Assembly (NCBI GenBank): GCA_964415195.1
Contig: CAYPYD010000003.1
Coordinates: forward strand, 110,035 to 174,034
Length of the DNA stretch: 64,000 bases
Direction: 5' to 3'
DNA from: WTXA01 sp964415195
GTDB taxonomy: Bacteria; Bacillota; TC1
Positions 26,717 through 35,734 of this stretch are shown here, piece by piece (the first letter of the stretch is position 1; every line of letters starts with the position of its first letter). Below the pieces are notes generated by a model, which was not told the DNA's origin, searched no databases, and saw only the letters and a program-made list of their open reading frames with translations. A program made the translations under genes and the position numbers.

Positions 26717-27706
26717 ATGAAAAAAATAGTATTAAGTGGTATGCGTCCAACAGGTAAACTGCATATTGGACACTTGAGTGTAATAGATAATTGGATTAAA
26801 CTCCAAGATGAATTCGATACAAATTTCTTTGTAGCTGATTATCATGCTTTAACAACACAATTTGACGATACTTCAATGTTACAAGAAAATATTAGAAACA
26901 TGATGATAGACTGGCTTGCAATAGGTTTGGATCCGGAAAAGTCAACTTTATTCATACAATCCCAGATAAAGGAACATGCTGAGTTATACCTTTTATTCTC
27001 GATGATAACACCATTGTCTTGGTTGGAGAGATGTCCCACCTATAAGGGACAAATTGATCAATTCAGAGAACAACAAGGAAAGGATATAACTACCCATGGT
27101 TTTCTTGGTTATCCATTACTACAAGGGGCTGACATACTTCTTTATTTAGCAGATTTTGTTCCAGTAGGAGAGGATCAATTGCCACATCTTGAAATAACCA
27201 GAGAAGTAGCAAGAAGGTTCAATCATCTTTATAAAACAGATTTATTTCCTGAACCAAAAGGATTATTGGCCAAGGTTCCTTTACTATTAGGGACTGATGG
27301 TAGAAAAATGTCTAAGAGTTATAATAATTATATTAATATAATGTCTGAAACCGATGAAATTACAAGTAAAGTCAGATCTATGATTACTGATCCTAAAAGG
27401 ATAAGAAGAGATGATCCAGGTAATCCTGATGTATGTACTGTTTACAGTTATCAAAAAATTTACAATCAAGAAGATGTACCAGAAATAGAACTTTCATGTA
27501 AGGCTGGAACTATTGGTTGTATGGATTGTAAGAAGAAACTTATTAATTCACTTGATAAGTTACTTGGACCTATTAGAGAAAAACGTCATGAAATAGAAGA
27601 CAATCAAAAATATATTGATGAAGTAATAGAATTTGGAAGAGACAAGGCGAAAATTAAAGCTCAAATGAATATAGAAAAAATCAAGGAGGCTATGAATTTA
27701 ATCTGA
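26717..27706 (+). CDS. trpS: Tryptophan-tRNA ligase
   Basis: Class I aminoacyl-tRNA synthetase. The HIGH-like motif is TGKLHIGHL at residues 12-20, and KMSKS lies near 195. GEDQLPHLEITREVARRFN is typical of TrpRS. 329 aa. There is no T-box in front, as it lies within an operon. Its tRNA partner is encoded at 11.6 kb. The stop overlaps the scpA ATG (TGATG). Confidence 0.96.
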   Translation: MKKIVLSGMRPTGKLHIGHLSVIDNWIKLQDEFDTNFFVADYHALTTQFDDTSMLQENIRNMMIDWLAIGLDPEKSTLFIQSQIKEHAELYLLFSMITPLSWLERCPTYKGQIDQFREQQGKDITTHGFLGYPLLQGADILLYLADFVPVGEDQLPHLEITREVARRFNHLYKTDLFPEPKGLLAKVPLLLGTDGRKMSKSYNNYINIMSETDEITSKVRSMITDPKRIRRDDPGNPDVCTVYSYQKIYNQEDVPEIELSCKAGTIGCMDCKKKLINSLDKLLGPIREKRHEIEDNQKYIDEVIEFGRDKAKIKAQMNIEKIKEAMNLI

Positions 27707-28440
27707 TGGAAAAGGTAATATTAGAATCCTTTGAAGGCCCACTTGATTTACTCCTTCACCTTATCAAGGAACATAAAGTGAATATTTATGATATACCAAT
27801 TTTCACTATAACAAAACAATATTTGGAATATCTTAATAAAATGAGTGAATATAATATAGAAATTGCAAGCGAATTTTTAGTTTTGGCTTCTACTTTAGTA
27901 TCAATTAAAGTTAAAATGCTTTTACCAAAAGAAAATGAAGATGAACAACTTGAAACAGATGACCCTAGGATTGAATTAGTTAATAGATTACTTGAATATG
28001 AAAGATATAAGGAAGCCTCAGAAACTTTCTTATATCTTTTATCTACCCAGGGTAAATCATACTATAGACCGCAAGATGAGAAACTATACAACAGAATATC
28101 CAAGGAATCAAATTCTCTAGAAAACACAGATGTATCTGATTTAACTAAGTATATACAATTTGCACTTGAGAGAAAAAAAGAACAACAAATGCCACCATAT
28201 GAAGTCAAAACAAAGCAAATTAGCATATCACAAAAGATTAGTGAACTATTAATTAAACTTGAAAGTTTAAAGCAAACTTATTTTGAAAAGATAGTTGATA
28301 GGAATAGTCCTGGTGATGTTGTGATAAGTTTTATGGCAATATTAGATTTATACAAACAAAACAAGGTTGATTTAAACCAAATGGATAGTTTTACACCAAT
28401 TAAAATAACATATAAAGAAGGTAAAATAGATGCTATTTAA
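27706..28440 (+). CDS. scpA: Segregation and condensation protein A
   Basis: Kleisin subunit that bridges SMC heads for chromosome condensation and segregation. The N-terminus FEGPLDLLLHLIKEHKVNIYDIP is the family signature; the C-terminal winged helix includes GDVVISFMAILDLYKQNKVDL. 244 aa. It overlaps scpB by 11 bases, ensuring coupled synthesis. SMC itself is not in the window. Confidence 0.96.
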   Translation: MEKVILESFEGPLDLLLHLIKEHKVNIYDIPIFTITKQYLEYLNKMSEYNIEIASEFLVLASTLVSIKVKMLLPKENEDEQLETDDPRIELVNRLLEYERYKEASETFLYLLSTQGKSYYRPQDEKLYNRISKESNSLENTDVSDLTKYIQFALERKKEQQMPPYEVKTKQISISQKISELLIKLESLKQTYFEKIVDRNSPGDVVISFMAILDLYKQNKVDLNQMDSFTPIKITYKEGKIDAI

Positions 28441-29026
28441 AGAAGATATATTAGCCATGTTAGAAGCAGTATTATTTGTATCTCATGAACCACTATCCTT
28501 TGATAAACTTGTGGAAGTTCTAGGGATAGAAAGTAATGAATTAAAGGAAATTATCAGTGAATATCAGACTAACCTGAATTTACCTGGGAGAGGTATAGAA
28601 TTAGTAAATGTTGCAGGTGGTTATAAACTGATGACAAAAGGATCTTTTCACGAATTAGTCGAAAAAGTTATTAGACCTCAAGGTGGACAATTAACAAGAG
28701 CTGCTTTAGAAACATTGGCAATCATTGCCTACAAACAACCTGTAACAAGAAGTGAAATAGAAGATATCAGAGGTGTTAGTATCGATTCAATGATATATAA
28801 ATTATTAGATAAAGAACTAATTGTTGAAGTTGGAAGAAAAGAAGTTCCAGGACATCCAAATCTATATGGTACGACAGATAGATTCTTAATGCAGTTAGGA
28901 CTTAATAGTCTTGATGAATTACCCGAACTAGCTGATATTCCAGTAAATGAAATCACCCAAGATGAATTGGACTTTAATAACCAAGGTTTGGCAATTGATA
29001 TTGAGAAAATAAATGAAACAAATTAA
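28430..29026 (+). CDS. scpB: Segregation and condensation protein B
   Basis: Dimeric winged-helix partner of ScpA in the SMC complex. Signatures include LEAVLFVSHEPLS, RAALETLAIIAYKQPVTRSEIE, IRGVSID, and GRKEVPGHPNLYGTTDRFL. 198 aa. The end overlaps xerD by 14 bases. Confidence 0.96.
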   Translation: MLFKEDILAMLEAVLFVSHEPLSFDKLVEVLGIESNELKEIISEYQTNLNLPGRGIELVNVAGGYKLMTKGSFHELVEKVIRPQGGQLTRAALETLAIIAYKQPVTRSEIEDIRGVSIDSMIYKLLDKELIVEVGRKEVPGHPNLYGTTDRFLMQLGLNSLDELPELADIPVNEITQDELDFNNQGLAIDIEKINETN

Positions 29027-29921
29027 TATATATTTATCAGAAAACTACATTCATTTTCTATCAATAGAAAAAGGCCTGGCTAATAACTCTATAGAATCAT
29101 ACCTAAGGGATATTAGCAGATTTTTTTCGTTCTTAAATGATGATTTAAAAATGGATATTAATAAAATTGAAGCTATTTCAAAGGAGCATTTGCTTAAATA
29201 TTTCAAACAAATAAATTTAGATGGTATAAGTAAAAGAACACAGGCAAGATATATTGCTTCTTTAAAAAGCTACTTTAGATTCTTAATTAGAGAGGCTGTA
29301 ATTAAGAAGGACCCTACAGATATTATTTATACACCGAAAAAAGATAAAAAGCTACCAGATTATTTAAGTATAAATGAAATTGAAAGACTCCTTCAAAGTG
29401 TCGATATTACGACAAAACTGGGATATCGGGACCGTACCATGTTAGAAATTACCTATGGTGCCGGGCTTAGAGTGAGTGAACTATTATCGTTAAAAACAGA
29501 GGATATAAATCTTGAAATGGGATTTATCAGGTGCTATGGTAAAGGCAATAAGGAAAGAATAATTCCTATTGGAGAAATTGCCTTAGATTATTTAAATATA
29601 TACTTGATTAATATTCGTCCGAAGTTACAAAAAAATATGAAATCCAAGGAGCTTTTCTTAAACTCAAGAGGAAAATCTATGTCAAGACAAGGGTTTTTTA
29701 AAATCCTTTTAAACTATGGTAAAATAGCAGGTATCAAGAAGCATTTATCACCACATACTCTAAGACATTCATTTGCGACTCATCTCTTGGAAAATGGAGC
29801 AGATTTAAGAAGTGTTCAAGAAATGTTAGGACATTCAGATATTTCAACAACTGAGATATATACTCATTTAAGTATGAAACAAATAAAGAAAGTATATGAT
29901 AAGACACACCCGAGAGCATAA
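29013..29921 (+). CDS. xerD: Site-specific tyrosine recombinase XerD-like
   Basis: Resolves chromosome dimers at dif sites. N-terminal SAM-like core-binding domain at about 1-90. The catalytic domain has the first Arg in YGAGLRVSELLSL, the H-x-x-R box in LSPHTLRHSFATHLLE, the second His in MLGHSDIST, and nucleophile Tyr in TEIYTHLS. 302 aa. Position in the scpAB operon marks it as the housekeeping recombinase rather than a phage or ICE integrase. Confidence 0.92.
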   Translation: MKQINIYLSENYIHFLSIEKGLANNSIESYLRDISRFFSFLNDDLKMDINKIEAISKEHLLKYFKQINLDGISKRTQARYIASLKSYFRFLIREAVIKKDPTDIIYTPKKDKKLPDYLSINEIERLLQSVDITTKLGYRDRTMLEITYGAGLRVSELLSLKTEDINLEMGFIRCYGKGNKERIIPIGEIALDYLNIYLINIRPKLQKNMKSKELFLNSRGKSMSRQGFFKILLNYGKIAGIKKHLSPHTLRHSFATHLLENGADLRSVQEMLGHSDISTTEIYTHLSMKQIKKVYDKTHPRA

Positions 29922-29930
29922 GGAGGAATA

Positions 29931-30746
29931 ATGGACTATTTGAATAAAATCATTGAAACAAAAAAATGGTTGCAATCAAAATATAACTTTGAGGGGATTG
30001 ACTTAGCATTGGTTCTAGGTTCAGGATTAGGTGCATTTGCCGATTTAATTGAAAATAAAGTTGAAATTAATTTTAAGGATATTCCAAATTTCAAGGTAGG
30101 AAAAGTAGTGGGTCATAATAATAAGATGATAATCGGGGATGTTGCTGGTAAAAAAATCGTTGTAATGCAAGGTAGAGTTCATTATTATGAAGGGAACTCC
30201 ATGAAAGAAGTGACTTTTCCAATAAGAGTATTAAGTTCTTTAGGGATCAATAAACTAATGCTAACAAATGCAGCTGGTGGATTAACTGGAGAAGCAGGTC
30301 AATTAATGTTGATTGAAGATCATCTTGATTTATTTTGCCCTAATCCACTGATGGGTGAAAACATAAATGAATTTGGTGATAGATTTCCTGACATGACCGA
30401 AGTATATAATCGAGAATTCATTGAAAAAGCAATTGAGATTGGAAATAAATTGCAGGTTGAGTTAACAAAAGGAACATATTGTTATTTAACTGGACCTTCT
30501 TATGAAACACCTTTTGATATTAAAGTATTAAAGGGACTGGGCGTTAATGCTGTAGGTATGTCAACTGTACCAGAGGCTTTAGTAGCTAAACATTCAAAAA
30601 TGAGAATACTAGGCATATCTTGCATAACTAATCTGGCAGCCGGAATCAGTGGCAAACCACTTAGTCATTCTGAAGTTGTTGAAACAACCTCAAGGGTATC
30701 AGAGGACTTTATAAAATTACTTAAAGGTATTATAAAGGAGATATAA
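29931..30746 (+). CDS. Purine-nucleoside phosphorylase
   Basis: Phosphorolysis of purine nucleosides to base plus (deoxy)ribose 1-phosphate. Trimeric PNP class: LVLGSGLGAFAD near 24, the phosphate loop VMQGRVHYYEG near 82, LTNAAGGL, GPSYETPFDIKVLKGLG near 184, VGMSTVPEALVAKH and ISCITNLAAG. 271 aa. It is followed with one-base overlap by a pyrimidine nucleoside phosphorylase gene, forming a nucleoside salvage pair. The BMP-family lipoprotein at the window end belongs to a nucleoside-uptake-associated family. Confidence 0.94.
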   Translation: MDYLNKIIETKKWLQSKYNFEGIDLALVLGSGLGAFADLIENKVEINFKDIPNFKVGKVVGHNNKMIIGDVAGKKIVVMQGRVHYYEGNSMKEVTFPIRVLSSLGINKLMLTNAAGGLTGEAGQLMLIEDHLDLFCPNPLMGENINEFGDRFPDMTEVYNREFIEKAIEIGNKLQVELTKGTYCYLTGPSYETPFDIKVLKGLGVNAVGMSTVPEALVAKHSKMRILGISCITNLAAGISGKPLSHSEVVETTSRVSEDFIKLLKGIIKEI

Positions 30747-32062
30747 TGAATCCTGTAGAAATAATAAGAAAAAAAAGAGATGGAGAGATATTGACTGCCA
30801 AGGAAATACAATACTTCGTAACTGGCTTCACAAGTGGTGAAATTCCAGATTACCAAGTATCTGCATTTGCTATGGCAGTTTATTTTATGGGTCTTACCGA
30901 TGATGAATTATATCAGTTCACCAAACAAATGATTGAAACTGGAGATATAATCGAGCAAGAAGAGAGTGTAGCTAAATATGTTGATAAACATAGTACAGGC
31001 GGTGTTGGGGACAAACTAACACTAATAGTAGCACCGATAGTTGCTGCATGTGGCTTAAAGATGCCAAAAATGTCTGGTAGAGGCCTTAGCTTTTCAGGAG
31101 GTACCATTGATAAGCTTGAAAGCATCAAAGGCTTTAGAGTCGATATAAGCAAGGCGGATTTTCATAAGCAAATTGATGAGATAGGTCTTGGAATAATTGG
31201 CCAAAGTGATAATATAGCTAAAAGTGATAAATTACTTTATGCAATTAGAGATGTAACCGCAACGGTTGAAAGCATACCTCTTATAGCATCTTCAATAGTC
31301 TCTAAAAAAATTGCCTCTGGTAGCAAGAATATTGTCTTTGATGTAAAGGTTGGAATTGGTGCATTTATGAAGGATATAAAAAATGGTATCAAATTAGCCA
31401 ATACCTTAGTAGATCTTGTAAAAGACTTTGGAGGTAAAAGTGTTGCTGTTGTAACAAATATGAATTATCCACTAGGACATTATGTAGGAAATTCCTTAGA
31501 GATACTAGAAGTTGTCGAATGTTTAAAAGGTAAATTGCCCAAAGACATTGAAGAACTAGTCTATGAATTGTCAGGACAATTATTATTAATTGGAGATAAA
31601 GCCAATAGTATGTTCGATGCAAAAAAAATGGTTCTAGAAAAAATTAATAATGGTGAAGCTTTGGTTAAATTTAAGGAATTAATTGAATATCAAGGTGGAG
31701 ACAGCAGTTTTATAATGGATTATAGTCAATTGCCACAGGCAATGTACAAAATTGAAGTTAAATCAGAGTATGAAGGATTCATTTCTTTTATAGATGCTGA
31801 GAAAATAGGTCTATTATCTTTAAATATTGGTGCTGGCAGAACAAAGAAAAAGGATATTATTGATTACTCCGCTGGTATATATATTCCTTTAAAAATAAAT
31901 GATCGAGTTGAAAAAGGTGTGACTCTTGGAGTGATTTCTCATTCAAAGAAAGACTTGGATGTAAATCAAGTTGTTAGAGATTATATTTCTGCCTTTTCAT
32001 TTCAAGAAAATACCATAGAGGATACAAGTATGATCTTCAGTGTAATAAGTCGATACACCTAG
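30746..32062 (+). CDS. pdp: Pyrimidine-nucleoside phosphorylase
   Basis: Cleaves uridine and thymidine with phosphate. Motifs are KRDGEILTAKEIQYFVTG, VDKHSTGGVGDKLTLIVAP (substrate and phosphate loop), KMSGRGLSFSGGTIDKLE, DVTATVESIPLIASSIVSKKIA and GAGRTKK. 438 aa matches the Pdp/DeoA family; bacillar-type context favours Pdp over strict thymidine phosphorylase. The ATG overlaps the upstream stop by one base. Confidence 0.92.
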   Translation: MNPVEIIRKKRDGEILTAKEIQYFVTGFTSGEIPDYQVSAFAMAVYFMGLTDDELYQFTKQMIETGDIIEQEESVAKYVDKHSTGGVGDKLTLIVAPIVAACGLKMPKMSGRGLSFSGGTIDKLESIKGFRVDISKADFHKQIDEIGLGIIGQSDNIAKSDKLLYAIRDVTATVESIPLIASSIVSKKIASGSKNIVFDVKVGIGAFMKDIKNGIKLANTLVDLVKDFGGKSVAVVTNMNYPLGHYVGNSLEILEVVECLKGKLPKDIEELVYELSGQLLLIGDKANSMFDAKKMVLEKINNGEALVKFKELIEYQGGDSSFIMDYSQLPQAMYKIEVKSEYEGFISFIDAEKIGLLSLNIGAGRTKKKDIIDYSAGIYIPLKINDRVEKGVTLGVISHSKKDLDVNQVVRDYISAFSFQENTIEDTSMIFSVISRYT

Positions 32063-32121
32063 GAAATAGAGGGTTTCTGTGATATAATAATTTAGTATGT
32101 AAATAGAAAGGGGGAAGTAGT

Positions 32122-33435
32122 TTGAAACCAATATTAGCAATTGTAGGCAGACCTAATGTAGGCAAATCTACAATATTTAATAGAATAGTCGGTGAGAGAA
32201 AGTCCATAGTGGACGATTCCCCAGGAGTAACAAGAGATAGATTATATGATGAAGCGAACTGGCAAAAGCACAACTTTATCATAATTGATACAGGCGGAAT
32301 ACAATGGGAAAAAGAAGATATCAATAAATCGATTACTAAACAAGCTCAAATAGCCATTGAGGAAGCAGATGTTATTTTGATGGTAGTAGATAGTCAGATT
32401 GGGGTGACCTTGGATGATCAAAAAATTTCCAACATCCTTAAAAAAACCGATAAACCGATTGTATTAGCTGTAAATAAGACTGATAATTTCCAAAAAAGTA
32501 ATTATTATGATTTCTATAGTCTTGGACTTGGTGAACCAATCCCGATTTCTGCAACACATGGTGGAAACATGGGAGACTTACTTGATGAAATAACAAATAA
32601 TTTTCCAATTGAAGGGGACGAAGGTCTAGATGATGATAAACTAAAAATTGCTATCATTGGCAGACCAAATGTTGGTAAATCTTCGTTGGTAAATAAATTA
32701 TCGAATTCTGATAGGGTAATTGTAAGTCCAATAGCTGGTACTACTAGAGATTCTGTAGATCAAAAAGTAATATATGATGATGAAGAGTATATCTTGATTG
32801 ATACTGCAGGTATAAGAAAAAAATCTAAAATTGGTGAAGCTATAGAAAAATTCACTATTATTAGATCTTTAAGAGCAATTGAAAGATCTAATGTCACTTT
32901 TCTTATGATTGATGCTGTTGATGGTGTCACAGAACAAGATAAAAAAATTGCTGGATATGCCTTCGAAAATGGTAAGGGTATAATCATAGTTGTCAATAAA
33001 TGGGACTTAATTGAAAAAGACGGCAAAACCATGAAGAAATATGAAGAAGATATTAGAGAAGAATTAACTTTTTTAAGTTATGCACCAATTATCTTTATTT
33101 CGGCTTTAACAGGTAAAAGAATTCATGATTTATTATTATTAGCAAAGAAGATAAATATAAATTGCAAAAGAAAAATTGAAACTTCAGTTCTAAATCAGCT
33201 TTTAAGAGAAATAGTAACATATAACCCTCCTTCAAGAGAAAAGGGCAGAAATTTAAAAATATATTATGGTACACAAATAAGAGTAGCACCACCATCATTT
33301 GCTCTTTTTATCAATGATGAAAAACTGATGCATTTTTCATATAAAAGACATATTGAAAATAAATTCAGGGAGGCCTTTGATTTTGAAGGTACGCCTATAA
33401 GAATTTATCTTCGTAATAAAAAAGGAGATGCGTAA
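32122..33435 (+). CDS. der: Ribosome biogenesis GTPase Der
   Basis: 50S assembly factor with two tandem GTPase domains and a KH-like C-terminus. First G1 GRPNVGKSTIFNR with DTGG and NKTD, second G1 GRPNVGKSSLVNK with DTAG and NKWD. 437 aa. The start is TTG behind GGGGGAAG. A TATAAT at 32083-32088 is a likely -10 box. In most Bacillota plsY separates der and gpsA; here gpsA follows directly. Confidence 0.96.
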   Translation: MKPILAIVGRPNVGKSTIFNRIVGERKSIVDDSPGVTRDRLYDEANWQKHNFIIIDTGGIQWEKEDINKSITKQAQIAIEEADVILMVVDSQIGVTLDDQKISNILKKTDKPIVLAVNKTDNFQKSNYYDFYSLGLGEPIPISATHGGNMGDLLDEITNNFPIEGDEGLDDDKLKIAIIGRPNVGKSSLVNKLSNSDRVIVSPIAGTTRDSVDQKVIYDDEEYILIDTAGIRKKSKIGEAIEKFTIIRSLRAIERSNVTFLMIDAVDGVTEQDKKIAGYAFENGKGIIIVVNKWDLIEKDGKTMKKYEEDIREELTFLSYAPIIFISALTGKRIHDLLLLAKKININCKRKIETSVLNQLLREIVTYNPPSREKGRNLKIYYGTQIRVAPPSFALFINDEKLMHFSYKRHIENKFREAFDFEGTPIRIYLRNKKGDA

Positions 33436-33436
33436 A

Positions 33437-34426
33437 TTGAGAATTTCAATAATTGGTATAGGTAGCTGGGGAACAGCTCTTGCAATACATTTAATAAAAA
33501 ACGGTCATCAAGTAACTATTTATGGCAGACTAGAAGATAATATTGTACAGATTAACAATGATAAAACACATCCTTTTTTACCAGGAATTGTAATTCCAGA
33601 AGAATTAAAAATTACCGGTGATTTAAAAGAAGCTTGTAATAATGAATATTTAGTCCTTGCCGTTCCATCACAATATATTAGAGATGTTGTGAAAAAAATG
33701 TATAGAGCAGGCTTTGGCAAGAAAACAATTATTAATGTAGCTAAAGGAATTGAAATAGAAACAGGACTAAGAATGTCAGAAGTAGTAGCAGAAGTAACAA
33801 AATCTGAATATGATTACTGTGTTCTTTCTGGTCCAACTCATGCAGAAGAAGTAGCAAAGGGTTTGCCTGCTGCTATAGTTGCTGCAAGTGATAACATTGA
33901 ATTAGCTGAATTAGTACAACAAATTTTTAATAATGAATCACTAAGAGTTTACACTAATGATGATACTCTTGGTGTGGAGCTAGGTGGTTCTTTTAAGAAT
34001 GTTGTTGCTATTGCTAGTGGTATTGTTGATGGCTTAGAATTTGGTGATAATGCTAAAGCATCATTGATTACCAGGGGCTTATATGAAATGAAGCAATTAG
34101 GTAGAAAATTAGGTGCAAATCCAGAGACATTTAATGGTTTATCTGGTATTGGTGACTTAATGGTTACTTGTATGAGTAAACATAGCCGAAATAGAGGTTT
34201 TGGTGAAAAAATCGGCAAGGGTTTAAAGAGCACCGATATATTAAAATCCAGTGATATGGTTACTGAAGGTGTATATGCGGCTAAGGCCTTCTATTTATTG
34301 AGTAAAAAACTTAACTTAGACCTGCCTATTAATGAAGAAGTATATAAATGTATTTATGAAAACAAAGATCCGATTGATTGTTTTAAAGATTTAATGACAA
34401 GAGAAATGAAAATGGAAAGAGAGTAG
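33437..34426 (+). CDS. gpsA: NAD(P)-dependent glycerol-3-phosphate dehydrogenase
   Basis: Reduces dihydroxyacetone phosphate to sn-glycerol 3-phosphate for phospholipid synthesis. Rossmann motif ISIIGIGSWGTALA at the N-terminus, LSGPTHAEEVAKGLPAA near 136, and catalytic-Lys region LGGSFKNVVAIASGI near 185, then GLSGIGDLMVTCMSKHSRNR. TTG 33437 is taken as the start (about 329 aa) because AAAGGAG at 33421 is adjacent to the alternative ATG 33428, leaving no spacing. That TTG lies one base after the der stop. Confidence 0.93.
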   Translation: MRISIIGIGSWGTALAIHLIKNGHQVTIYGRLEDNIVQINNDKTHPFLPGIVIPEELKITGDLKEACNNEYLVLAVPSQYIRDVVKKMYRAGFGKKTIINVAKGIEIETGLRMSEVVAEVTKSEYDYCVLSGPTHAEEVAKGLPAAIVAASDNIELAELVQQIFNNESLRVYTNDDTLGVELGGSFKNVVAIASGIVDGLEFGDNAKASLITRGLYEMKQLGRKLGANPETFNGLSGIGDLMVTCMSKHSRNRGFGEKIGKGLKSTDILKSSDMVTEGVYAAKAFYLLSKKLNLDLPINEEVYKCIYENKDPIDCFKDLMTREMKMERE

Positions 34427-34430
34427 ATTA

Positions 34431-35720
34431 ATGAAGAAAATTAAAATTGGTTTACTAGGTTGTGGTACTGTAGGTCAAGGTGTTTATAAATTAATACAAT
34501 TAAACAGAAGTAAATATTTAGCAATATTAGATGGGGTCGAACTAGAAATAGTAAAAATATTAGTCAATGATTTGAAAAAGTCTAGAGATTTAGTACCTAA
34601 TGAATTGTTGACTATAAATCCTTATGATATAATCGCTAATAAAGAAATTGATATAGTAATTGAAGTAATTGGTGGAACTACTATTGCTGAAGAATACATT
34701 ACAGAAGCTATTAAAAATGGAAAACATATCATTACAGCAAATAAAGATTTAATGGCTACAAGAGGACAAGAAATCTTGGAATTAGGCAACGAATATTCTA
34801 AAGAAGTAAAGTATGAAGCCAGTGTTGCAGGAGCTATCCCTATTATTAGCACAATAAAAGACAATTTACAAAGCAACCAGATAACAAAAGTGATGGGCAT
34901 AATAAACGGTACTACCAACTTTATTTTAACCAAGATGTTTGCAGAAGGAAGAAGTTTAGAAGATGTCTTACAAGAAGCCAAAGATTTAGGCTATGCTGAA
35001 GCAGATCCTACTTCTGATATTGAAGGCTTGGATGCAGCTAGAAAAATTGCAATTTTAGCTTCGATAGCATTTAGTAGAAGAGTAAAACTAGAAAATGTCT
35101 ATGTTGAAGGTATTACTAAAATAAGTGTAGATGATGTTAACTATGCAAGACAATTTAAAAGCACTATAAAATTATTAGGGATTGCTTTATTAAAAGATGA
35201 TGCTATTGAAGTTAGGGTTCATCCAACTTTATTACCATTATCACATCCTTTAGCTAAGGTAGATGATGTTTATAATGCGGTATATTTAGAAGGCAACGCC
35301 TTCGGAGATTTAACTCTTATTGGTAAAGGGGCTGGTGGACTACCTACAGCTAGCGCAGTAGTATCAGATGTATTAAGTATAGTTAAGAATATGAATAAAG
35401 AAATTCATAAAATTAAAAACTGCTCATGTTATTTAGATTTAATGATTAGAAATATTGAAGAGACAATCAGTCATTACTATTTTAGAATGGTCGTTGTTGA
35501 TAAAACAAGAGTATTAAGCAAAATTGCTGATGCTTTTGCATCTAATAATGTAAGTATCGACTCTGTTATACAAAGGAAATTACCTGACGGTAAAGCTGAA
35601 TTAGTAATTTTGACTGATCGTGTACTTAATAAGAATATGCAAAGTGCTAGAGAACAAATTGAAAATCTAGACGTTGTTATAGAAATTAAATCAGTTCTAC
35701 GCTCAGAAAAAGAATATTAA
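34431..35720 (+). CDS. hom: Homoserine dehydrogenase
   Basis: Reduces aspartate semialdehyde to homoserine on the way to threonine and methionine. The NAD(P) motif GLLGCGTVGQGVYK is at the N-terminus, with NKDLMA and the signature NGTTNFILTKMFAEG, AEADPTSDIEGLDAARK. A C-terminal ACT domain at about 345-425 (YYFRMVVVDKTRVLSKIAD) suggests feedback control by threonine. 429 aa. It is followed by lysC, making an aspartate-family pair. Confidence 0.95.
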   Translation: MKKIKIGLLGCGTVGQGVYKLIQLNRSKYLAILDGVELEIVKILVNDLKKSRDLVPNELLTINPYDIIANKEIDIVIEVIGGTTIAEEYITEAIKNGKHIITANKDLMATRGQEILELGNEYSKEVKYEASVAGAIPIISTIKDNLQSNQITKVMGIINGTTNFILTKMFAEGRSLEDVLQEAKDLGYAEADPTSDIEGLDAARKIAILASIAFSRRVKLENVYVEGITKISVDDVNYARQFKSTIKLLGIALLKDDAIEVRVHPTLLPLSHPLAKVDDVYNAVYLEGNAFGDLTLIGKGAGGLPTASAVVSDVLSIVKNMNKEIHKIKNCSCYLDLMIRNIEETISHYYFRMVVVDKTRVLSKIADAFASNNVSIDSVIQRKLPDGKAELVILTDRVLNKNMQSAREQIENLDVVIEIKSVLRSEKEY

Positions 35721-35734
35721 AGGGGTAATAGATA

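Noticed and set aside
29013..29921. Tyrosine recombinase as an integrase of a mobile element
   Set aside because: It is embedded in the scpA-scpB operon with coding overlap; no attachment repeats or phage genes. It is the housekeeping XerD type.
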